64,000 nt of DNA. It comes from Parapristionchus giblindavisi (Eukaryota; Nematoda; Chromadorea; Rhabditida; Diplogasteridae). The stretch is taken from positions 248,001-312,000 of the forward strand of contig CALSFV010000090.1 in the NCBI GenBank assembly GCA_943737045.1, given 5' to 3'. A model generated the notes under the pieces. It did no database searches. It was given only the letters and a program-made list of their open reading frames with translations, and was not told where the DNA came from. A program made the position numbers and the translations under genes. Every line of letters starts with the position of its first letter. Positions within the stretch are counted from its first letter, which is position 1. Below are positions 11,021-23,215 of this stretch, in pieces.

Positions 11021-11075
11021 CGAGAAAAAAGCGATAAAAATGACAAAAAAAATATTTTGTAAAAATCGCAAAAGT

Positions 11076-11193
11076 GCTTACAACACCCAGGATTCCCAAG
11101 CCGTCTCCGATCCAAGTACTAACTGGGCCCACCGTTGCTTAACTTGGCAGATCGGACGGGATGCCGTGTTCTCAACGAGGTATGGTCGTAAGC
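11076..11193 (-). rRNA. 5S rRNA gene, copy 1
   Basis: 118-nt 5S rRNA of the large ribosomal subunit, transcribed by RNA polymerase III from an internal promoter. The minus strand begins gcttacgacc and ends gttgtaagc, which pair as helix I. It contains the near-universal stretch gttagtacttggatcggaga and the box A region aagttaagcaacgg. It is closely similar over its length to C. elegans 5S. This is the leftmost copy and belongs to the edge subtype (flank gaggcagtgtgcgaggattg). Confidence 0.97.
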
Positions 11194-11418
11194 GAGAGAG
11201 GCAGTGTGCGAGGATTGGGACAATTCTCCACTCGCGACGAGTAAACGTATAGATTGAGAAAGAAAAAAAGAGGAAAAAGAAAAATGAACTTTGATCTTTG
11301 ATCCCTATCCTGTTCGCCAGTGCTGGTGGATCTGACATTTCTCTCTTTCTTCTGTCTGAGAAACGGAATTAGAAAATGAATTATAAATATATTCTCACGA
11401 TGTTCGCTTTTCCAATTT

Positions 11419-11543
11419 ATTATCCCGCTCTTCCATGGGGATTCTAAAAAAATGAGTACTACTAATAGTTTGATCCTCTGCACGGAAATCTTTAGTAAAA
11501 GGCGAAAGATTTTCTCGGATACTTGCAGAGGATCCAGAGAGAT
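11419..11543 (-). ncRNA. U5 snRNA gene, copy 1
   Basis: U5 is the core RNA of the U5 snRNP, which holds exon ends in the spliceosome. The minus strand has the invariant loop I region tctttcgccttttactaaag. Loop I sits on a stem with an 11-bp perfect part (gatcctctgca with tgcagaggatc). A Sm-like U-run (attttttag) follows, then a 3' hairpin (atccc/gggat). Length is about 124 nt, near the usual 115-125. Ends are approximate: the 5' end is set at atctctctgg by alignment with known U5. This edge copy has one extra U in the Sm run and a private change beside it. Confidence 0.93.
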
Positions 11544-12051
11544 CATTTTATCTGACAAATGTGTTATTTTTGGTGTGTGCGGCCCATCTCAGGCGGGTTT
11601 GGTTGCCGACCTTCTCTACATCTCTAAGCGATCAATTTTATCGGTAGGTGCCGTGGGAATCTTACAAGAAGTGATTGATTATCTCTATATTCAAATTCCA
11701 TTTCGGTCTCAAAAACAACAAAAGAATGGAAATCATGCGACTTTATTTCTGGGTTCTTGTCATTCCCAGCATCCGATCCAATCAATAAACTAATGTTGAA
11801 GTGCACATGTATCGGTAGATCAATGCACTAATTATTGTAGCAACACACAGACCCACATGAAAGTATTGTATTTGACTTATAAAGCACAGATAATACCATA
11901 AAAAGGTGTCTAACTCCGTTATTTCTCCATCATGCCGTGGATATTTCTAGTTTAGCTTACAAAGTAGGACAAACAGCAACAATATATATTGATTGGACTA
12001 GAAAAAAGCGATAAAAATGACAAAAAAATATTTTGTAAAAATCGCAAAAGT

Positions 12052-12169
12052 GCTTACAACACCCAGGATTCCCAAGCCGTCTCCGATCCAAGTACTAACT
12101 GGGCCCACCGTTGCTTAACTTGGCAGATCGGACGGGATGCCGTGTTCTCAACGAGGTATGGTCGTAAGC
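12052..12169 (-). rRNA. 5S rRNA gene, copy 2
   Basis: Edge subtype; coding sequence as copy 1. Confidence 0.97.
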
Positions 12170-12394
12170 GAGAGAGGCAGTGTGCGAGGATTGGGACAAT
12201 TCTCCACTCGCGACGAGTAAACGTATAGATTGAGAAAGAAAAAAAGAGGAAAAAGAAAAATGAACTTTGATCTTTGATCCCTATCCTGTTCGCCAGTGCT
12301 GGTGGATCTGACATTTCTCTCTTTCTTCTGTCTGAGAAACGGAATTAGAAAATGAATTATAAATATATTCTCACGATGTTCGCTTTTCCAATTT

Positions 12395-12518
12395 ATTATC
12401 CCGCTCTTCCATGGGGATTCTAAAAAATGAGTACTACTCATAGTTTGATCCTCTGCACGGAAATCTTTAGTAAAAGGCGAAAGATTTTCTCGGATACTTG
12501 CAGAGGATCCAGAGAGAT
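12395..12518 (-). ncRNA. U5 snRNA gene, copy 2
   Basis: Standard U5; edge-type 3' flank (attctcacgatg). Confidence 0.95.
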
Positions 12519-13026
12519 CATTTTATCTGACAAATGTGTTATTTTTGGTGTGTGCGGCCCATCTCAGGCGGGTTTGGTTGCCGACCTTCTCTACATCTCT
12601 AAGCGATCAATTTTATCGGTAGGTGCCGTGGGAATCTTACAAGAAGTGATTGATTATCTCTATATTCAAATTCCATTTCGGTCTCAAAAACAACAAAAGA
12701 ATGGAAATCATGCGACTTTATTTCTGGGTTCTTGTCATTCCCAGCATCCGATCCAATCAATAAACTAATGTTGAAGTGCACATGTATCGGTAGATCAATG
12801 CACTAATTATTGTAGCAACACACAGACCCACATGAAAGTATTGTATTTGACTTATAAAGCACAGATAATACCATAAAAAGGTGTCTAACTCCGTTATTTC
12901 TCCATCATGCCGTGGATATTTCTAGTTTAGCTTACAAAGTAGGACAAACAGCAACAATATATATTGATTGGACTAGAAAAAAGCGATAAAAATGACAAAA
13001 AAATATTTTGTAAAAATCGCAAAAGT

Positions 13027-13144
13027 GCTTACAACACCCAGGATTCCCAAGCCGTCTCCGATCCAAGTACTAACTGGGCCCACCGTTGCTTAACTTGGCA
13101 GATCGGACGGGATGCCGTGTTCTCAACGAGGTATGGTCGTAAGC
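13027..13144 (-). rRNA. 5S rRNA gene, copy 3
   Basis: Edge subtype; coding sequence as copy 1. Confidence 0.97.
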
Positions 13145-13369
13145 GAGAGAGGCAGTGTGCGAGGATTGGGACAATTCTCCACTCGCGACGAGTAAACGTA
13201 TAGATTGAGAAAGAAAAAAAGAGGAAAAAGAAAAATGAACTTTGATCTTTGATCCCTATCCTGTTCGCCAGTGCTGGTGGATCTGACATTTCTCTCTTTC
13301 TTCTGTCTGAGAAACGGAATTAGAAAATGAATTATAAATATATTCTCACGATGTTCGCTTTTCCAATTT

Positions 13370-13493
13370 ATTATCCCGCTCTTCCATGGGGATTCTAAAA
13401 AATGAGTACTACTCATAGTTTGATCCTCTGCACGGAAATCTTTAGTAAAAGGCGAAAGATTTTCTCGGATACTTGCAGAGGATCCAGAGAGAT
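13370..13493 (-). ncRNA. U5 snRNA gene, copy 3
   Basis: Standard U5; edge-type 3' flank. Confidence 0.95.
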
Positions 13494-14001
13494 CATTTTA
13501 TCTGACAAATGTGTTATTTTTGGTGTGTGCGGCCCATCTCAGGCGGGTTTGGTTGCCGACCTTCTCTACATCTCTAAGCGATCAATTTTATCGGTAGGTG
13601 CCGTGGGAATCTTACAAGAAGTGATTGATTATCTCTATATTCAAATTCCATTTCGGTCTCAAAAACAACAAAAGAATGGAAATCATGCGACTTTATTTCT
13701 GGGTTCTTGTCATTCCCAGCATCCGATCCAATCAATAAACTAATGTTGAAGTGCACATGTATCGGTAGATCAATGCACTAATTATTGTAGCAACACACAG
13801 ACCCACATGAAAGTATTGTATTTGACTTATAAAGCACAGATAATACCATAAAAAGGTGTCTAACTCCGTTATTTCTCCATCATGCCGTGGATATTTCTAG
13901 TTTAGCTTACAAAGTAGGACAAACAGCAACAATATATATTGATTGGACTAGAAAAAAGCGATAAAAATGACAAAAAAATATTTTGTAAAAATCGCAAAAG
14001 T

Positions 14002-14119
14002 GCTTACAACACCCAGGATTCCCAAGCCGTCTCCGATCCAAGTACTAACTGGGCCCACCGTTGCTTAACTTGGCAGATCGGACGGGATGCCGTGTTCTCA
14101 ACGAGGTATGGTCGTAAGC
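14002..14119 (-). rRNA. 5S rRNA gene, copy 4
   Basis: Lies in the edge-type half of a chimeric unit; the other half is core type. Confidence 0.97.
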
Positions 14120-14344
14120 GAGAGAGGCAGTGTGCGAGGATTGGGACAATTCTCCACTCGCGACGAGTAAACGTATAGATTGAGAAAGAAAAAAAGAGGA
14201 AAAAGAAAAATGAACTTTGATCTTTGATCCCTATCCTGTTCGCCAGTGCTGGTGGATCTGACATTTCTCTCTTTCTTCTGTCTGAGAAACGGAATTAGAA
14301 AATGAATTATAAATATATTCTCTCGATGTTCGCTTTTCCAATTT

Positions 14345-14468
14345 ATTATCCCGCTCTTCCATGGGGATTCTAAAAAATGAGTACTACTCATAGTTTGATC
14401 CTCTGCACGGAAATCTTTAGTAAAAGGCGAAAGATTTTCCCGGATACTTGCAGAGGATCCAGAGAGAT
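14345..14468 (-). ncRNA. U5 snRNA gene, copy 4
   Basis: Core-type flanks; private change (ccgggaaaat for ccgagaaaat) below loop I. Confidence 0.94.
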
Positions 14469-14974
14469 CATTTTATCTGACAAATGTGTTATTTTTGGTG
14501 TGTGCGGCCCATCTCAGGCGGGTTTGGTTGCCGACCTTCTCTACATCTCTAAGCGATCAATTTTATCGGTAGGTGCCGTGGGAATCTTACAAGAAGTGAT
14601 TGATTATCTCTATATTCAAATTCCATTTCGGTCTCAAAAACAACGAAAGAATGGAAATCATGCGACTTTATTTCTGGGTTCTTGTCATTCCCAGCATCCG
14701 ATCCAATCAATAAACTAATGTTGAAGTGCACATGTATCGGTAGATCAATGCACTAATTATTGTAGAAACACACAGACCCACATGAAAGTATTGTATTTGA
14801 CTTATAAAGCACAGATAATACCATAAAAAGGTGTCTAACTCCGTTATTTCTCCATCATGCCGTGGATATTTCTAGTTTAGCTTAAAAAGTAGGACAAACA
14901 GCAACAATATATATTGATTGGACGAGAAAAAAGCGATAAAAATGACTAAAATATTTTGTAAAAATCGCAAAAGT

Positions 14975-15092
14975 GCTTACAACACCCAGGATTCCCAAGC
15001 CGTCTCCGATCCAAGTACTAACTGGGCCCACCGTTGCTTAACTTGGCAGATCGGACGGGATGCCGTGTTCTCAACGAGGTATGGTCGTAAGC
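14975..15092 (-). rRNA. 5S rRNA gene, copy 5
   Basis: First core-type copy; 5' base G but B-like spacer (gtatacg). Confidence 0.97.
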
Positions 15093-15316
15093 GAGAGAGG
15101 GAGTGTGCGAGGATGGGGACAATTCTCCACTCGCGACGAGTATACGTATAGATTGAGAAAGAAAAAAAGAGGAAAAGAAAAATGAACTTTGATCTTTGAT
15201 CCCTATCCTGTTCGCCAGTGCTGGTGGATCTGACATTTCTCTCTTTCTTCTGTCTGAGAAACGGAATTAGAAAATGAATTATAAATATATTCTCTCGATG
15301 TTCGCTTTTCCAATTT

Positions 15317-15440
15317 ATTATCCCGCTCTTCCATGGGGATTCTAAAAAATGAGTACTACTCATAGTTTGATCCTCTGCACGGAAATCTTTAGTAAAAGGC
15401 GAAAGATTTTCTCGGATACTTGCAGAGGATCCAGAGAGAT
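15317..15440 (-). ncRNA. U5 snRNA gene, copy 5
   Basis: Standard U5. Confidence 0.95.
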
Positions 15441-15931
15441 CATTTTATCTGACAAATGTGTTATTTTTGGTGTGTGCGGCCCATCTCAGGCGGGTTTGGT
15501 TGCCGACCTTCTCTACATCTCTAAGCGATCAATTTTATCGGTAGGTGCCGTGGGAATCTTACAAGAAGTGATTGATTATCTCTATATTCAAATTCCATTT
15601 CGGTCTCAAAAACAACAAAAGAATGGAAATCATGCGACTTTATTTCTGGGTTCTTGTCATTCCCAGCATCCGATCCAATCAATAAACTAATGTTGAAGTG
15701 CACATGTATCGGTAGATCAATGCACTAATTATTGTAGCAACACACAGACCCACATGAAAGTATTGTATTTGACTTATAAAGCACAGATAATACCATAAAA
15801 AGGTGTCTAACTCCGTTATTTCTCCATCATGCCGTGGATATTTCTAGTTTAGCTTAAAAAGTAGGACAAACAGCAACAATATATATTGATTGGACGAGAA
15901 AAAAGCGATAAAAATGACTAAAATATTTTGT

Positions 15932-15946
15932 AAAAATCGCAAAAGT
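15932..15946 (-). terminator. Pol III T-run terminator after 5S, representative copy
   Basis: Immediately past the 5S 3' end the minus strand reads acttttgcgattttta. The TTTT and TTTTT runs are standard RNA polymerase III stop signals. Further T-runs follow within 40 bp as backup. Confidence 0.8.
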
Positions 15947-16064
15947 GCTTACAACACCCAGGATTCCCAAGCCGTCTCCGATCCAAGTACTAACTGGGCC
16001 CACCGTTGCTTAACTTGGCAGATCGGACGGGATGCCGTGTTCTCAACGAGGTATGGTCGTAAGC
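15947..16064 (-). rRNA. 5S rRNA gene, copy 6
   Basis: Typical subtype A unit, used as reference for the representative promoter and terminator. Confidence 0.97.
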
Positions 16065-16288
16065 GAGAGAGGGAGTGTGCGAGGATGGGGACAATTCTCC
16101 ACTCGCGACGAGTAAACGTATAGATTGAGAAAGAAAAAAAGAGGAAAAGAAAAATGAACTTTGATCTTTGATCCCTATCCTGTTCGCCAGTGCTGGTGGA
16201 TCTGACATTTCTCTCTTTCTTCTGTCTGAGAAACGGAATTAGAAAATGAATTATAAATATATTCTCTCGATGTTCGCTTTTCCAATTT

Positions 16289-16412
16289 ATTATCCCGCTC
16301 TTCCATGGGGATTCTAAAAAATGAGTACTACTCATAGTTTGATCCTCTGCACGGAAATCTTTAGTAAAAGGCGAAAGATTTTCTCGGATACTTGCAGAGG
16401 ATCCAGAGAGAT
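16289..16412 (-). ncRNA. U5 snRNA gene, copy 6
   Basis: Standard U5; reference copy for the promoter element at 16448-16477. Upstream region has the cgtgtta form. Confidence 0.95.
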
Positions 16413-16447
16413 CATTTTATCTGACAAACGTGTTATTTTTGGTGTGT

Positions 16448-16477
16448 GCGGCCCATCTCAGGCGGGTTTGGTTGCCG
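16448..16477 (-). promoter_or_regulatory. U5 upstream promoter element (PSE-like), representative copy
   Basis: This block is invariant in essentially all units and lies about 36-65 bp upstream of the inferred U5 start, where nematode snRNA genes carry the SNAPc-bound proximal element. On the minus strand it contains accaaacccgcct followed by gagatgggccgc. The near-identical orphan copy at 9256-9280 supports a discrete functional element. In each unit it sits at the same distance from U5. SNAPc binding is inferred from position only. Confidence 0.6.
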
Positions 16478-16918
16478 ACCTTCTCTACATCTCTAAGCGA
16501 TCAATTTTATCGGTAGGTGCCGTGGGAATCTTACAAGAAGTGATTGATTATCTCTATATTCAAATTCCATTTCGGTCTCAAAAACAACAAAAGAATGGAA
16601 ATCATGCGACTTTATTTCTGGGTTCTTGTCATTCCCAGCATCCGATCCAATCAATAAACTAATGTTGAAGTGCACATGTATCGGTAGATCAATGCACTAA
16701 TTATTGTAGCAACACACAGACCCACATGAAAGTATTGTATTTGACTTATAAAGCACAGATAATACCATAAAAAGGTGTCTAACTCCGTTATTTCTCCATC
16801 ATGCCGTGGATATTTCTAGTTTAGCTTAAAAAGTAGGACAAACAGCAACAATATATATTGATTGGACGAGAAAAAAGCGATAAAAATGACTAAAATATTT
16901 TGTAAAAATCGCAAAAGT
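16478..16918. other. Long intergenic spacer of the unit, representative copy
   Basis: No second RNA gene was found in this 441-bp spacer or in the shorter U5-5S spacer (16065-16288). The long spacer has an AT-rich patch (aatatatatt) shortly before the 5S terminator. The short spacer carries purine/pyrimidine tracts and the word gatctttgatcc, which is also common in QSOX introns of this genome. Confidence 0.6.
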
Positions 16919-17036
16919 GCTTACAACACCCAGGATTCCCAAGCCGTCTCCGATCCAAGTACTAACTGGGCCCACCGTTGCTTAACTTGGCAGATCGGAC
17001 GGGATGCCGTGTTCTCAACGAGGTATGGTCGTAAGC
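16919..17036 (-). rRNA. 5S rRNA gene, copy 7
   Basis: Subtype A. Confidence 0.97.
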
Positions 17037-17260
17037 GAGAGAGGGAGTGTGCGAGGATGGGGACAATTCTCCACTCGCGACGAGTAAACGTATAGATTGA
17101 GAAAGAAAAAAAGAGGAAAAGAAAAATGAACTTTGATCTTTGATCCCTATCCTGTTCGCCAGTGCTGGTGGATCTGACATTTCTCTCTTTCTTCTGTCTG
17201 AGAAACGGAATTAGAAAATGAATTATAAATATATTCTCTCGATGTTCGCTTTTCCAATTT

Positions 17261-17384
17261 ATTATCCCGCTCTTCCATGGGGATTCTAAAAAATGAGTAC
17301 TACTCATAGTTTGATCCTCTGCACGGAAATCTTTAGTAAAAGGCGAAAGATTTTCTCGGATACTTGCAGAGGATCCAGAGAGAT
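17261..17384 (-). ncRNA. U5 snRNA gene, copy 7
   Basis: Standard U5. Confidence 0.95.
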
Positions 17385-17890
17385 CATTTTATCTGACAAA
17401 TGTGTTATTTTTGGTGTGTGCGGCCCATCTCAGGCGGGTTTGGTTGCCGACCTTCTCTACATCTCTAAGCGATCAATTTTATCGGTAGGTGCCGTGGGAA
17501 TCTTACAAGAAGTGATTGATTATCTCTATATTCAAATTCCATTTCGGTCTCAAAAACAACAAAAGAATGGAAATCATGCGACTTTATTTCTGGGTTCTTG
17601 TCATTCCCAGCATCCGATCCAATCAATAAACTAATGTTGAAGTGCACATGTATCGGTAGATCAATGCACTAATTATTGTAGCAACACACAGACCCACATG
17701 AAAGTATTGTATTTGACTTATAAAGCACAGATAATACCATAAAAAGGTGTCTAACTCCGTTATTTCTCCATCATGCCGTGGATATTTCTAGTTTAGCTTA
17801 AAAAGTAGGACAAACAGCAACAATATATATTGATTGGACGAGAAAAAAGCGATAAAAATGACTAAAATATTTTGTAAAAATCGCAAAAGT

Positions 17891-18008
17891 GCTTACAACA
17901 CCCAGGATTCCCAAGCCGTCTCCGATCCAAGTACTAACTGGGCCCACCGTTGCTTAACTTGGCAGATCGGACGGGATGCCGTGTTCTCAACGAGGTATGG
18001 TCGTAAGC
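17891..18008 (-). rRNA. 5S rRNA gene, copy 8
   Basis: Subtype A. Confidence 0.97.
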
Positions 18009-18232
18009 GAGAGAGGGAGTGTGCGAGGATGGGGACAATTCTCCACTCGCGACGAGTAAACGTATAGATTGAGAAAGAAAAAAAGAGGAAAAGAAAAATG
18101 AACTTTGATCTTTGATCCCTATCCTGTTCGCCAGTGCTGGTGGATCTGACATTTCTCTCTTTCTTCTGTCTGAGAAACGGAATTAGAAAATGAATTATAA
18201 ATATATTCTCTCGATGTTCGCTTTTCCAATTT

Positions 18233-18356
18233 ATTATCCCGCTCTTCCATGGGGATTCTAAAAAATGAGTACTACTCATAGTTTGATCCTCTGCACGGAA
18301 ATCTTTAGTAAAAGGCGAAAGATTTTCTCGGATACTTGCAGAGGATCCAGAGAGAT
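18233..18356 (-). ncRNA. U5 snRNA gene, copy 8
   Basis: Standard U5. Confidence 0.95.
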
Positions 18357-18862
18357 CATTTTATCTGACAAACGTGTTATTTTTGGTGTGTGCGGCCCAT
18401 CTCAGGCGGGTTTGGTTGCCGACCTTCTCTACATCTCTAAGCGATCAATTTTATCGGTAGGTGCCGTGGGAATCTTACAAGAAGTGATTGATTATCTCTA
18501 TATTCAAATTCCATTTCGGTCTCAAAAACAACAAAAGAATGGAAATCATGCGACTTTATTTCTGGGTTCTTGTCATTCCCAGCATCCGATCCAATCAATA
18601 AACTAATGTTGAAGTGCACATGTATCGGTAGATCAATGCACTAATTATTGTAGCAACACACAGACCCACATGAAAGTATTGTATTTGACTTATAAAGCAC
18701 AGATAATACCATAAAAAGGTGTCTAACTCCGTTATTTCTCCATCATGCCGTGGATATTTCTAGTTTAGCTTAAAAAGTAGGACAAACAGCAACAATATAT
18801 ATTGATTGGACGAGAAAAAAGCGATAAAAATGACTAAAATATTTTGTAAAAATCGCAAAAGT

Positions 18863-18980
18863 GCTTACAACACCCAGGATTCCCAAGCCGTCTCCGATCC
18901 AAGTACTAACTGGGCCCACCGTTGCTTAACTTGGCAGATCGGACGGGATGCCGTGTTCTCAACGAGGTATGGTCGTAAGC
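18863..18980 (-). rRNA. 5S rRNA gene, copy 9
   Basis: Subtype A. Confidence 0.97.
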
Positions 18981-19204
18981 GAGAGAGGGAGTGTGCGAGG
19001 ATGGGGACAATTCTCCACTCGCGACGAGTAAACGTATAGATTGAGAAAGAAAAAAAGAGGAAAAGAAAAATGAACTTTGATCTTTGATCCCTATCCTGTT
19101 CGCCAGTGCTGGTGGATCTGACATTTCTCTCTTTCTTCTGTCTGAGAAACGGAATTAGAAAATGAATTATAAATATATTCTCTCGATGTTCGCTTTTCCA
19201 ATTT

Positions 19205-19328
19205 ATTATCCCGCTCTTCCATGGGGATTCTAAAAAATGAGTACTACTCATAGTTTGATCCTCTGCACGGAAATCTTTAGTAAAAGGCGAAAGATTTTCT
19301 CGGATACTTGCAGAGGATCCAGAGAGAT
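19205..19328 (-). ncRNA. U5 snRNA gene, copy 9
   Basis: Standard U5. Confidence 0.95.
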
Positions 19329-19834
19329 CATTTTATCTGACAAACGTGTTATTTTTGGTGTGTGCGGCCCATCTCAGGCGGGTTTGGTTGCCGACCTTCT
19401 CTACATCTCTAAGCGATCAATTTTATCGGTAGGTGCCGTGGGAATCTTACAAGAAGTGATTGATTATCTCTATATTCAAATTCCATTTCGGTCTCAAAAA
19501 CAACAAAAGAATGGAAATCATGCGACTTTATTTCTGGGTTCTTGTCATTCCCAGCATCCGATCCAATCAATAAACTAATGTTGAAGTGCACATGTATCGG
19601 TAGATCAATGCACTAATTATTGTAGCAACACACAGACCCACATGAAAGTATTGTATTTGACTTATAAAGCACAGATAATACCATAAAAAGGTGTCTAACT
19701 CCGTTATTTCTCCATCATGCCGTGGATATTTCTAGTTTAGCTTAAAAAGTAGGACAAACAGCAACAATATATATTGATTGGACGAGAAAAAAGCGATAAA
19801 AATGACTAAAATATTTTGTAAAAATCGCAAAAGT

Positions 19835-19952
19835 GCTTACAACACCCAGGATTCCCAAGCCGTCTCCGATCCAAGTACTAACTGGGCCCACCGTTGCTTA
19901 ACTTGGCAGATCGGACGGGATGCCGTGTTCTCAACGAGGTATGGTCGTAAGC
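19835..19952 (-). rRNA. 5S rRNA gene, copy 10
   Basis: Subtype A. Confidence 0.97.
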
Positions 19953-20176
19953 GAGAGAGGGAGTGTGCGAGGATGGGGACAATTCTCCACTCGCGACGAG
20001 TAAACGTATAGATTGAGAAAGAAAAAAAGAGGAAAAGAAAAATGAACTTTGATCTTTGATCCCTATCCTGTTCGCCAGTGCTGGTGGATCTGACATTTCT
20101 CTCTTTCTTCTGTCTGAGAAACGGAATTAGAAAATGAATTATAAATATATTCTCTCGATGTTCGCTTTTCCAATTT

Positions 20177-20300
20177 ATTATCCCGCTCTTCCATGGGGAT
20201 TCTAAAAAATGAGTACTACTCATAGTTTGATCCTCTGCACGGAAATCTTTAGTAAAAGGCGAAAGATTTTCTCGGATACTTGCAGAGGATCCAGAGAGAT
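20177..20300 (-). ncRNA. U5 snRNA gene, copy 10
   Basis: Standard U5. Confidence 0.95.
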
Positions 20301-20806
20301 CATTTTATCTGACAAACGTGTTATTTTTGGTGTGTGCGGCCCATCTCAGGCGGGTTTGGTTGCCGACCTTCTCTACATCTCTAAGCGATCAATTTTATCG
20401 GTAGGTGCCGTGGGAATCTTACAAGAAGTGATTGATTATCTCTATATTCAAATTCCATTTCGGTCTCAAAAACAACAAAAGAATGGAAATCATGCGACTT
20501 TATTTCTGGGTTCTTGTCATTCCCAGCATCCGATCCAATCAATAAACTAATGTTGAAGTGCACATGTATCGGTAGATCAATGCACTAATTATTGTAGCAA
20601 CACACAGACCCACATGAAAGTATTGTATTTGACTTATAAAGCACAGATAATACCATAAAAAGGTGTCTAACTCCGTTATTTCTCCATCATGCCGTGGATA
20701 TTTCTAGTTTAGCTTAAAAAGTAGGACAAACAGCAACAATATATATTGATTGGACGAGAAAAAAGCGATAAAAATGACTAAAATATTTTGTAAAAATCGC
20801 AAAAGT

Positions 20807-20924
20807 GCTTACAACACCCAGGATTCCCAAGCCGTCTCCGATCCAAGTACTAACTGGGCCCACCGTTGCTTAACTTGGCAGATCGGACGGGATGCCGTGT
20901 TCTCAACGAGGTATGGTCGTAAGT
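20807..20924 (-). rRNA. 5S rRNA gene, copy 11
   Basis: First subtype B copy: 5' base A instead of G, losing the terminal helix I pair. Confidence 0.96.
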
Positions 20925-21148
20925 GAGAGAGGGAGTGTGCGAGGATGGGGACAATTCTCCACTCGCGACGAGTATACGTATAGATTGAGAAAGAAAAAAA
21001 GAGGAAAAGAAAAATGAACTTTGATCTTTGATCCCTATCCTGTTCGCCAGTGCTGGTGGATCTGACATTTCTCTCTTTCTTCTGTCTGAGAAACGGAATT
21101 AGAAAATGAATTATAAATATATTCTCTCGATGTTCGCTTTTCCAATTT

Positions 21149-21272
21149 ATTATCCCGCTCTTCCATGGGGATTCTAAAAAATGGGTACTACTCATAGTTT
21201 GATCCTCTGCACGGAAATCTTTAGTAAAAGGCGAAAGATTTTCTCGGATACTTGCAGAGGATCCAGAGAGAT
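21149..21272 (-). ncRNA. U5 snRNA gene, copy 11
   Basis: Small hairpin before the Sm site reads atgagtagtacccat, one mismatch versus standard. Confidence 0.94.
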
Positions 21273-21778
21273 CATTTTATCTGACAAATGTGTTATTTTT
21301 GGTGTGTGCGGCCCATCTCAGGCGGGTTTGGTTGCCGACCTTCTCTACATCTCTAAGCGATCAATTTTATCGGTAGGTGCCGTGGGAATCTTACAAGAAG
21401 TGATTGATTATCTCTATATTCAAATTCCATTTCGGTCTCAAAAACAACAAAAGAATGGAAATCATGCGACTTTATTTCTGGGTTCTTGTCATTCCCAGCA
21501 TCCGATCCAATCAATAAACTAATGTTGAAGTGCACATGTATCGGTAGATCAATGCACTAATTATTGTAGCAACACACAGACCCACATGAAAGTATTGTAT
21601 TTGACTTATAAAGCACAGATAATACCATAAAAAGGTGTCTAACTCCGTTATTTCTCCATCATGCCGTGGATATTTCTAGTTTAGCTTAAAAAGTAGGACA
21701 AACAGCAACAATATATATTGATTGGACGAGAAAAAAGCGATAAAAATGACTAAAATATTTTGTAAAAATCGCAAAAGT

Positions 21779-21896
21779 GCTTACAACACCCAGGATTCCC
21801 AAGCCGTCTCCGATCCAAGTACTAACTGGGCCCACCGTTGCTTAACTTGGCAGATCGGACGGGATGCCGTGTTCTCAACGAGGTATGGTCGTAAGC
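21779..21896 (-). rRNA. 5S rRNA gene, copy 12
   Basis: Subtype A; paired with a variant U5. Confidence 0.97.
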
Positions 21897-22120
21897 GAGA
21901 GAGGGAGTGTGCGAGGATGGGGACAATTCTCCACTCGCGACGAGTAAACGTATAGATTGAGAAAGAAAAAAAGAGGAAAAGAAAAATGAACTTTGATCTT
22001 TGATCCCTATCCTGTTCGCCAGTGCTGGTGGATCTGACATTTCTCTCTTTCTTCTGTCTGAGAAACGGAATTAGAAAATGAATTATAAATATATTATCTC
22101 GATGTTCGCTTTTCCAATTT

Positions 22121-22244
22121 ATTATCCCGCTCTTCCATGGGGATTCTAAAAAATGAGAACTTCTCATAGTTTGATCCTCTGCACGGAAATCTTTAGTAAA
22201 AGGCGAAAGATTTTCTCGGATACTTGCAGAGGATCCAGAGAGAT
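22121..22244 (-). ncRNA. U5 snRNA gene, copy 12
   Basis: Hairpin variant atgagaagttctcat: two changes that keep the pairing. 3' flank reads tattatctcgatg. Confidence 0.94.
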
Positions 22245-22749
22245 CATTTTATCTGACAAACGTGTTATTTTTGGTGTGTGCGGCCCATCTCAGGCGGGTT
22301 TGGTTGCCGACCTTCTCTACATCTCTAAGCGATCAATTTTATCGGTAGGTGCCGTGGGAATCTTACAAGAAGTGATTGATTATCTCTATATTCAAATTCC
22401 ATTTCGGTCTCAAAAACAACAAAAGAATGGAAATCATGCGACTTTATTTCTGGGTTCTTGTCATTCCAGCATCCGATCCAATCAATAAACTAATGTTGAA
22501 GTGCACATGTATCGGTAGATCATTGCACTAATTATTGTAGCAACACACAGACCCACATGAAAGTATTGTATTTGACTTATAAAGCACAGATAATACCATA
22601 AAAAGGTGTCTAACTCCGTTATTTCTCCATCATGCCGTGGATATTTCTAGTTTAGCTTAAAAAGTAGGACAAACAGCAACAATATATATTGATTGGACGA
22701 GAAAAAAGCGATAAAAATGACTAAAATATTTTGTAAAAATCGCAAAAGT

Positions 22750-22867
22750 GCTTACAACACCCAGGATTCCCAAGCCGTCTCCGATCCAAGTACTAACTGG
22801 GCCCACCGTTGCTTAACTTGGCAGATCGGACGGGATGCCGTGTTCTCAACGAGGTATGGTCGTAAGC
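22750..22867 (-). rRNA. 5S rRNA gene, copy 13
   Basis: Subtype A; one base is missing in the spacer on its left (near 22467). Confidence 0.97.
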
Positions 22868-23091
22868 GAGAGAGGGAGTGTGCGAGGATGGGGACAATTC
22901 TCCACTCGCGACGAGTAAACGTATAGATTGAGAAAGAAAAAAAGAGGAAAAGAAAAATGAACTTTGATCTTTGATCCCTATCCTGTTCGCCAGTGCTGGT
23001 GGATCTGACATTTCTCTCTTTCTTCTGTCTGAGAAACGGAATTAGAAAATGAATTATAAATATATTCTCTCGATGTTCGCTTTTCCAATTT

Positions 23092-23215
23092 ATTATCCCG
23101 CTCTTCCATGGGGATTCTAAAAAATGAGTACTACTCATAGTTTGATCCTCTGCACGGAAATCTTTAGTAAAAGGCGAAAGATTTTCTCGGATACTTGCAG
23201 AGGATCCAGAGAGAT
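23092..23215 (-). ncRNA. U5 snRNA gene, copy 13
   Basis: Standard U5. Confidence 0.95.
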
